Shown here piece by piece: positions 6,226 to 10,441 of a stretch of DNA of 10,441 bases. The position numbers were made by a program, and so were the translations under genes. Each line of letters begins with the position of its first letter. Position 1 is the first letter of the stretch. The notes below the pieces were generated by a model. It made no database searches. It worked only from the letters and a program-made list of their open reading frames with translations, and was not told the origin of the DNA. The stretch comes from an uncultured Haloferula sp. (GTDB taxonomy: Bacteria > Verrucomicrobiota > Verrucomicrobiae > Verrucomicrobiales > Akkermansiaceae), in assembly GCA_946885645.1 (NCBI GenBank), contig CAMPGU010000136.1:1-10441 (forward strand). The letters are read 5' to 3'.

Positions 6226-7668
6226 CTACTTCGCTTCCGTCTTGAAATCGCCGCCGAGGGCCAGGTGGAGGTCGATCCGGTTCTGCAGACGCTCGTTCCG
6301 CAGCCGGATCAGGGAGCCGCGGGCATTGGTGGCGCGGCTTTGCGACTCCAGCACGCGTAGGATGTCGTCATTGACGCCATCGGAATAGTCGCGTGCCGCC
6401 TGCTTTTCCGCAAGTGAAGCCTGCTCTACCTCTTTGAGCAGGTAAGTCTCCTGCTCGGCCAGGGAAGCATCCGCCCCGAGGGCGGATTCCACTTCGCGGA
6501 AGGCTTCCAGCGCGGTCTGAGCGTATTCGTGCACGCTGGCCTCGTTCGCTGCGAGCGCGCCGCGGGCATTGGCCGCCAGCGCGCCGCCTTCGTAGAGGGA
6601 TTGGGTGAAATTCGCGGCCACGGAGGTGGCCAGGAAGGAAGGATCGAGGAAATCCGCGAAGCGGGCGACCGGGGTGCCGGTGTTTCCTGTCAGGGAGATG
6701 CCGGGCAGCATCGCCTTGCGTGCGGCGTCGGCGCGGCGGGCACTCGCAAAAAGGTCGGCACGGGCGACGGCCAAGTCGGGCCGGCGCTCGATCAAGTCGG
6801 AGGGGATCCCCGCCGGCACCCTTGCTTTCAGCACCGGCAATTCCCGGCTGGCGCGGGCTTCGGCGGAGGGATAGCGGCCGACGATGACCTCGAAACCGCG
6901 CGCGGCCTCGTCCCGCGCAAGCTGTGTCGATTTCACCGCGCGTTGGGCGGCGGCGACGTTGGTGCGGCCGAGTTGGACATCGAGCGCGCCTTGGCCGGCA
7001 CCGCCCTTGAAGAGCCGCTCGGTGATCGAGAGCACGCGCTGGTTTGAATCCAGCGTGGTGCGGGCGAGCTCGAGCAGTTGCTCGGCGGTGGTGAGATTGC
7101 ACCACGCCTTGGCCGCATTGGCCGCCAGGGAAAGGCGGGCACCGCGATAGGTGGCGCGTGCAGCGGCGAAATCCGCCTCATCGGCGGCACTCAGGTCGCG
7201 CAGGCGGCCCCACACGTCCACTTCCCAGGAGGCGGAGAGCGTCAGGCCGTAGCGCTCGGACTCGCTCGAGGGGTTCGGTCCGTTCTCGCTGAGCGTGTAG
7301 CCGGCGGAGCCATCCGCTCCTACCCGGGGTCTCAGGCGGGCTTTTCCGGCGATGGAGGACTCCTTGGCCTGCTTCATCCGCGCGGAGGCGGCTTTGAGGT
7401 CTTGATTGTAGGAGAGGGCCTCCGTCACGGCCTGCTTCATCCCCGCATCGTGGAATTCGTCCAACCAGCCGGTGCTGATCTTCCCGTCGCCGCCGGAAGA
7501 GACGGCTTGCCATGAAGCGGGGGCGGCGACCTCGAGGCGCTCGCGCGGGGAATCGAAGCGCAGCCCTTGGCAGGAGGAGAGGGCAAATCCTGCAAGGGCA
7601 GGAAGCGCCACGGCCGCCCCGGGAGGGAGGAAACCGCTGCGTCCGTGTGTCCGGGAATTCCGTTGCAT
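6226..7668 (-). CDS. Outer-membrane efflux lipoprotein (NodT/TolC family)
   Basis: A 480-residue outer-membrane factor that would form the trimeric exit duct of a tripartite efflux or secretion system. A lipoprotein signal peptide ends with lipobox LSSC, predicting lipidated Cys33. Family hallmarks are PASW at 50-53, the first helical repeat at about 72-115 (YNQDLKAASARMKQAKES), and the inter-repeat segment GIPSDLIERRPDL at 287-299. The second repeat follows, with LPGISLTGNTG at 321-331. These match the NodT subfamily. The length is normal. ATG 7668 has AAGGAA almost touching it (spacing too short for an ideal Shine-Dalgarno), but it is the start that gives a complete lipoprotein signal. The divergent protease gene begins only 32 bases away, and the adaptor gene lies downstream, so the pair is probably one transcript. 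The inner-membrane transporter they would serve is not in the window. Confidence 0.93.
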   Translation of the reverse strand: MQRNSRTHGRSGFLPPGAAVALPALAGFALSSCQGLRFDSPRERLEVAAPASWQAVSSGGDGKISTGWLDEFHDAGMKQAVTEALSYNQDLKAASARMKQAKESSIAGKARLRPRVGADGSAGYTLSENGPNPSSESERYGLTLSASWEVDVWGRLRDLSAADEADFAAARATYRGARLSLAANAAKAWCNLTTAEQLLELARTTLDSNQRVLSITERLFKGGAGQGALDVQLGRTNVAAAQRAVKSTQLARDEAARGFEVIVGRYPSAEARASRELPVLKARVPAGIPSDLIERRPDLAVARADLFASARRADAARKAMLPGISLTGNTGTPVARFADFLDPSFLATSVAANFTQSLYEGGALAANARGALAANEASVHEYAQTALEAFREVESALGADASLAEQETYLLKEVEQASLAEKQAARDYSDGVNDDILRVLESQSRATNARGSLIRLRNERLQNRIDLHLALGGDFKTEAK

Positions 7669-7700
7669 TTCCTTAGCTCTGTTGCTGATAGTCGGCCCGC

Positions 7701-8501
7701 GTGACCTTCGAAAGAAAAGCCTTTACGTCCCTCCTGGGGGCACTCTGTCTGCTTCCGGCAGAAGGACGGTCGGCCGCGGCTGAAGCCCCGGAAACCGAGC
7801 CCGCGGGAAAGGCAACCGAGACGCCGCCGAAGGGCAAGGAAGAAGCTCCCGCGAAGGGCAAGGAAGCGAAGCCCGCTGCCGGAAAAAACGGGTCTGCCGT
7901 GAAGCCGGGAGCGAATGGAAAGGCTGCGCCCCCGGTAAAGCCCGCACCTGCCGGGGAAGAAGATCCGATGCCCGCGTCCGAGGACGGCGCGGAAGTGGAC
8001 GACGAGGCGACGGCGGAACGCGAGGAAGCCGAAGCCGGTGCCTCCGTGGCCCGCCCCGTGTCCTCCGACCCGGTTCAGGTCTATGGGTGGCGGGAGTGGG
8101 TGTTGATCGGCGATTTGAAATTGAAGATGCCCGCGAAGCTGGATACCGGCGCCCTCACCAGCTCGATCCATGCGGAAGAAAAAGAACTTTTCGAGCGCGA
8201 CGGGAAGAAGTGGGTCCGCTTCATCGTGACGGATCCCGGTGAGAAGAACTCTCCCCGGAACCGCATCGAGGCCCCGCTGGTAAGGATCGCCCACATCAAG
8301 GAGCCGGGCGGCAAATCGGTGGCCCGCGAGGTGGTCCGCCTGAATTTCACCATCGGCGAACGCAAACTGCGCGCCGACTTCACGCTGAACAACCGCAGCA
8401 ACATGCTCAGCCCGGTTTTGATCGGCCGCACCACGATCAAGGAAGTCGGCTGGGTGGACCCCGGTCGCGCGTATCTGGCGGATCAGAAGATCATGCGTTG
8501 A
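7701..8501 (+). CDS. Exported retropepsin-like protease (RimB/'zinc protease' family)
   Basis: A 266-residue protein whose C-terminal domain (about 125-262) belongs to the family usually named ATP-dependent zinc protease or RimB-like (Pfam Zn_protease). The sequence shows LDTGALTSSIHA at 147-158. Its D-T-G (D148) is the active-site signature of retropepsin-type aspartyl proteases, followed by NRSNMLSPVLIGRTTI at 231-246, typical of the family. No HExxH zinc motif is present. Residues 1 to about 28 form a signal peptide, so the enzyme should act in the periplasm. Residues about 29-120 are a low-complexity Ala/Pro/Lys/Glu linker with a repeated KGKE element. GTG 7701 is the first start after an in-frame TAG at 7689 and is needed for the signal peptide; no clear ribosome site precedes it. 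It is the first gene of a three-gene unit with the 7TM protein (18-base gap) and the ATP-grasp ligase. Its substrate is unknown. Confidence 0.88.
   Translation: MTFERKAFTSLLGALCLLPAEGRSAAAEAPETEPAGKATETPPKGKEEAPAKGKEAKPAAGKNGSAVKPGANGKAAPPVKPAPAGEEDPMPASEDGAEVDDEATAEREEAEAGASVARPVSSDPVQVYGWREWVLIGDLKLKMPAKLDTGALTSSIHAEEKELFERDGKKWVRFIVTDPGEKNSPRNRIEAPLVRIAHIKEPGGKSVAREVVRLNFTIGERKLRADFTLNNRSNMLSPVLIGRTTIKEVGWVDPGRAYLADQKIMR
7829..7866 (+). repeat. In-frame direct repeat in the linker
   Basis: GAAGGGCAAGGAAG occurs at 7829-7842 and again at 7853-7866. This is a 24-base period (8 codons) encoding a repeated KGKE element in the linker of the protease. A weaker third copy lies just upstream. It is probably slippage- or recombination-driven growth of a flexible linker. 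Confidence 0.7.
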
Positions 8502-8519
8502 TCGTCTCCGGGACCGCTC

Positions 8520-10055
8520 ATGGCATCGCGCATCAAACTACTCTTCGTCGTCGTCATCCTGGTGCTGATAGGCGGCGGTATCGCGGCTTACAAGAACGTC
8601 ACGCTGGGCCTTCCGCTCCGGGCAGGGGACATGCCGCCCGAGTGGATGATCGAGGCGAAGCTGACTTTCCTAGCTGAAGGCGGGAAAGTACGGGCGGAGC
8701 TTTCCATCCCGGGTGCCGCCGTGGACGAGGGGCTCAGCCCCGAGGCCGGGTCGGTGGGATACAACTATTACGTCGAGAAGGACGCCGGCGAGTACACCGC
8801 CGTCTGGAGTTCGGAGAAGCAGAGCGAGAACCAGGCGCTCTACTACCGGATCAATTTCCTGGACCGCAAGAAAAGCGGCGGCGAGCCGGTGCCTCATCCG
8901 GGCGGTGGTTTCCCGATCCCGGAGAGTCCCGGCTTCTCCGGCTCCCTGGAGGATGCGGCGAAACGCGTGATCCAGCGCGCCAGAGCGGTCTCTGCGGATC
9001 CCGATTCGCTTTTCGTGGGCATCTTCCGCGAAGTCGCGGCCATCCAATCGTCCCAAGAGATCGGCCTGCTGCGGGCGCGCTATGAGGACGAAGCGGGGCG
9101 GGGGGCGCTCCCGGTCCTGGGCATCGACCTGCTGAACATGGCGGGGGTTCCGGCCCGGATCGCCTACGGAGTGCGTCTGGAGGAGGCCCGCGGGGGTCAG
9201 CAGCCGACCCGCCTGGTGGAGTATTACGATGGCGCTTACTGGAAAGTGCGCGATCCCGATGAACCCGGCTCCACCCTGGATCCTTCCAAGGTCTTCGTGT
9301 GGAACCGCGGGGGAGGCCCGCTTTTCGAGGTCACCGGCGGCGAGGCTTCCAAGGTGGCCTTCACGGTGACGCGGGATTTCATCCGCCCGGCGGAGCTGGC
9401 GAATCTCCAGGATTCACCTTTGCTCGTCTCCACCATCTTCGGCTTGCCCGCCTCCGAGCGGGATGTGTTCCGCTACGTGGTGCTCATCCCTTTGGGGGCC
9501 TTCGTGGTGGTGGTGATGAGGAATCTGGTGGGCATCGCGACGCTGGGGACCTTCATGCCGGTGCTGCTGGCGCTGTCCCTGCTGGAGATGAAACTGGAGA
9601 GCGGGCTCATCATGTTCACGCTGATCGTGGCGGCGGGCCTGTGGATCCGTTTCCTGCTTTCGAGGCTGAACATGCTGGTGGTCCCGCGGGTCGCTGCCTG
9701 CGTGGTGATCGTTACCCTTCTGATGATGGTGTTGAGCGTGGTGAGCTACCGTTTGGGAATGCTGGACGGGCTGCGGATCACGCTCTTTCCGATGATCATC
9801 CTGGCCTGGACGATCGAGCGCATGTCGCTGATATGGGAGGAAGAGGGCAAACGCAGCGCGCTGCTGCAGGTAGGCGGCTCGGTGCTGGTGGCCGTGATCG
9901 CCTATTCCTTCATGAGCATCCGGCAGGTGAAATACTGGGCCTTCTACTTTCCGGAGCTGTTGCTGGTACTGCTGGCTTTCATCATCCTGATCGGCCGTTA
10001 CACGGGCTACCGCTTGTCCGAGCTGATCCGCTTCCGGGACTTCAAGGAGGCCTGA
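8520..10055 (+). CDS. Inactive transglutaminase fused to 7TM domain
   Basis: A 511-residue membrane protein of the UUP1/inactive-transglutaminase plus 7TM family. Helix 5-23 anchors the N-terminus. Residues about 24-310 form an extracytoplasmic domain whose second half (LGIDLLNMAGVPARIAYGVR at 200-219 and LVEYYDGAYWKVRDPD at 232-247) resembles a transglutaminase core. That whole domain contains no cysteine, and the His expected before the EYYDG strand is missing, so it cannot be a classical Cys-His-Asp enzyme. Hydrophobic helices follow at about 317-335, 338-355, 361-380, 389-409, 418-431, 447-465 and 475-493. They include GTFMPVLLALS at 343-353 and the charged loop TIERMSLIWEEEG at 431-443, both characteristic of the 7TM part. 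It likely binds or senses a peptide or ligand in the periplasm in concert with the adjacent protease and ligase; that role is inferred. The ribosome site before ATG 8520 is weak. Confidence 0.92.
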   Translation: MASRIKLLFVVVILVLIGGGIAAYKNVTLGLPLRAGDMPPEWMIEAKLTFLAEGGKVRAELSIPGAAVDEGLSPEAGSVGYNYYVEKDAGEYTAVWSSEKQSENQALYYRINFLDRKKSGGEPVPHPGGGFPIPESPGFSGSLEDAAKRVIQRARAVSADPDSLFVGIFREVAAIQSSQEIGLLRARYEDEAGRGALPVLGIDLLNMAGVPARIAYGVRLEEARGGQQPTRLVEYYDGAYWKVRDPDEPGSTLDPSKVFVWNRGGGPLFEVTGGEASKVAFTVTRDFIRPAELANLQDSPLLVSTIFGLPASERDVFRYVVLIPLGAFVVVVMRNLVGIATLGTFMPVLLALSLLEMKLESGLIMFTLIVAAGLWIRFLLSRLNMLVVPRVAACVVIVTLLMMVLSVVSYRLGMLDGLRITLFPMIILAWTIERMSLIWEEEGKRSALLQVGGSVLVAVIAYSFMSIRQVKYWAFYFPELLLVLLAFIILIGRYTGYRLSELIRFRDFKEA

Positions 10056-10066
10056 GGAAACAAGAC
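10054..10066 (+). promoter_or_regulatory. Ribosome site selecting a TTG start
   Basis: GAGGA at 10054-10058 overlaps the stop codon of the 7TM gene and lies 8 bases before TTG 10067. It is the best Shine-Dalgarno match among the starts in this window and fixes the start of the ATP-grasp gene. It suggests translation coupled to the upstream gene. Confidence 0.65.
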
Positions 10067-10441
10067 TTGAAGACGAAGGACACAAGACGTGAGGCGGTGG
10101 ATCCGGAGCCTGCCGGTTCCGGTCTCGTGCCTTCTGTCCCCGCGAAGCCGCGTTGGTGGCACCGGTGGATCCGCACCCCCGGCGAGCTCCACGCGATGGG
10201 AGTGGTCGGCATCAATATGCGGAATGCCCGGTTCCTGCTGCCGAACAATCCGCGGCGCCTCTACGACCTGGTGGACAACAAGCTGCGCACGAAGCAGCTC
10301 GCGACCGAGCGGGAGCTGGCCGTGCCGGAGACTTACGGAGTCGTGCGCAATCCCCACGACACGGCCGTGCTCGCGCGCCTGCTCGAGAACCGGGAATCCT
10401 TTGTCATCAAACCGGCCCGGGGCTCGGGTGGGAAGGGGGTC
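10067..10441 (+). CDS. ATP-grasp alpha-L-glutamate ligase-like protein, 5' part
   Basis: The first 125 codons of a gene cut off by the window edge. GINMRN at 48-53 followed by NNPRRLYDLVDNKLRTKQLA at 60-79 is the N-terminal signature of the RimK-related, alpha-L-glutamate ligase-like ATP-grasp family. FVIKPARGSGGKGV at 112-125 is the ATP-grasp nucleotide-binding strand and glycine-rich loop (K115 and the GSGGKG loop). Such enzymes join an amino acid or peptide carboxylate to an amine through an acyl-phosphate, in the cytoplasm; the substrate of this branch is not known to me. The start is TTG 10067, with GAGGA 8 bases upstream and only 11 bases after the 7TM gene's stop; an in-frame GTG at 10097 is a weaker alternative. 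The first 35 or so residues are a variable extension. The catalytic and metal-binding residues lie outside the window. Confidence 0.85.
   Translation, partial: MKTKDTRREAVDPEPAGSGLVPSVPAKPRWWHRWIRTPGELHAMGVVGINMRNARFLLPNNPRRLYDLVDNKLRTKQLATERELAVPETYGVVRNPHDTAVLARLLENRESFVIKPARGSGGKGV

Noticed and set aside
7731..7748. Possible lipobox (LGALC) in the protease signal peptide
   Set aside because: Leu directly before Cys does not fit the lipobox rule; an ordinary signal-peptidase site near residues 26-28 fits better.
9414..10085. 223-codon minus-strand frame, His/Gln-rich
   Set aside because: Antisense of the membrane helices of the 7TM protein; His/Gln/Arg richness is the expected complement of hydrophobic codons.

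Overview
The window is GC-rich bacterial chromosomal DNA with eight complete genes, one broken small gene and one gene cut by the right edge. No rRNA, tRNA, insertion sequence or CRISPR array was seen. A Gram-negative envelope is clear: there is an outer-membrane efflux lipoprotein, a membrane-anchored adaptor and several proteins with signal peptides. The gene content, the weak or absent Shine-Dalgarno sites before most starts and the alanine/proline-rich LysM protein suggest Verrucomicrobiota (Luteolibacter-like). This is an inference from overall character, not from a marker gene.

Layout. Positions 1-547 hold no recognisable gene but several GC-rich hairpins, the last ending 3 bases before the first gene. 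At 548-1501 (+) is a D-Ala-D-Ala carboxypeptidase, followed at 1557-2630 (+) by a 6-phosphofructokinase with an unusual phosphoryl-donor signature and an intrinsic terminator. At 2713-3149 (-) a small two-helix membrane protein is interrupted by a one-base frameshift in a G/C run. An Lrp/AsnC regulator (3283-3768, +) converges on a three-LysM envelope protein (3857-4753, -), with a strong terminator hairpin between them. Next, on the minus strand, is an efflux pair: a NodT-type outer-membrane factor (7668 to 6226) followed by an HlyD/RND-type adaptor (6083 to 4878). No inner-membrane pump is visible.

Starting only 32 bases from the outer-membrane factor and running rightward is the most interesting unit: a secreted retropepsin-like protease (7701-8501), an inactive transglutaminase fused to seven membrane helices (8520-10055), and the start of an ATP-grasp ligase of the alpha-L-glutamate-ligase-like group (10067 to the edge). 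This gene trio is a recurring bacterial neighbourhood, usually in Proteobacteria, and its biochemical product is to my knowledge still poorly defined. The likely logic is a cytoplasmic ligase that makes or modifies a peptide or amino-acid conjugate, a membrane protein with a periplasmic non-catalytic transglutaminase fold that handles or senses it, and a periplasmic aspartyl-type protease.

Overall the window is mostly cell-envelope biology (peptidoglycan trimming, LysM binding, efflux, the ATP-grasp/7TM/protease system), with one glycolytic gene and one transcription regulator.
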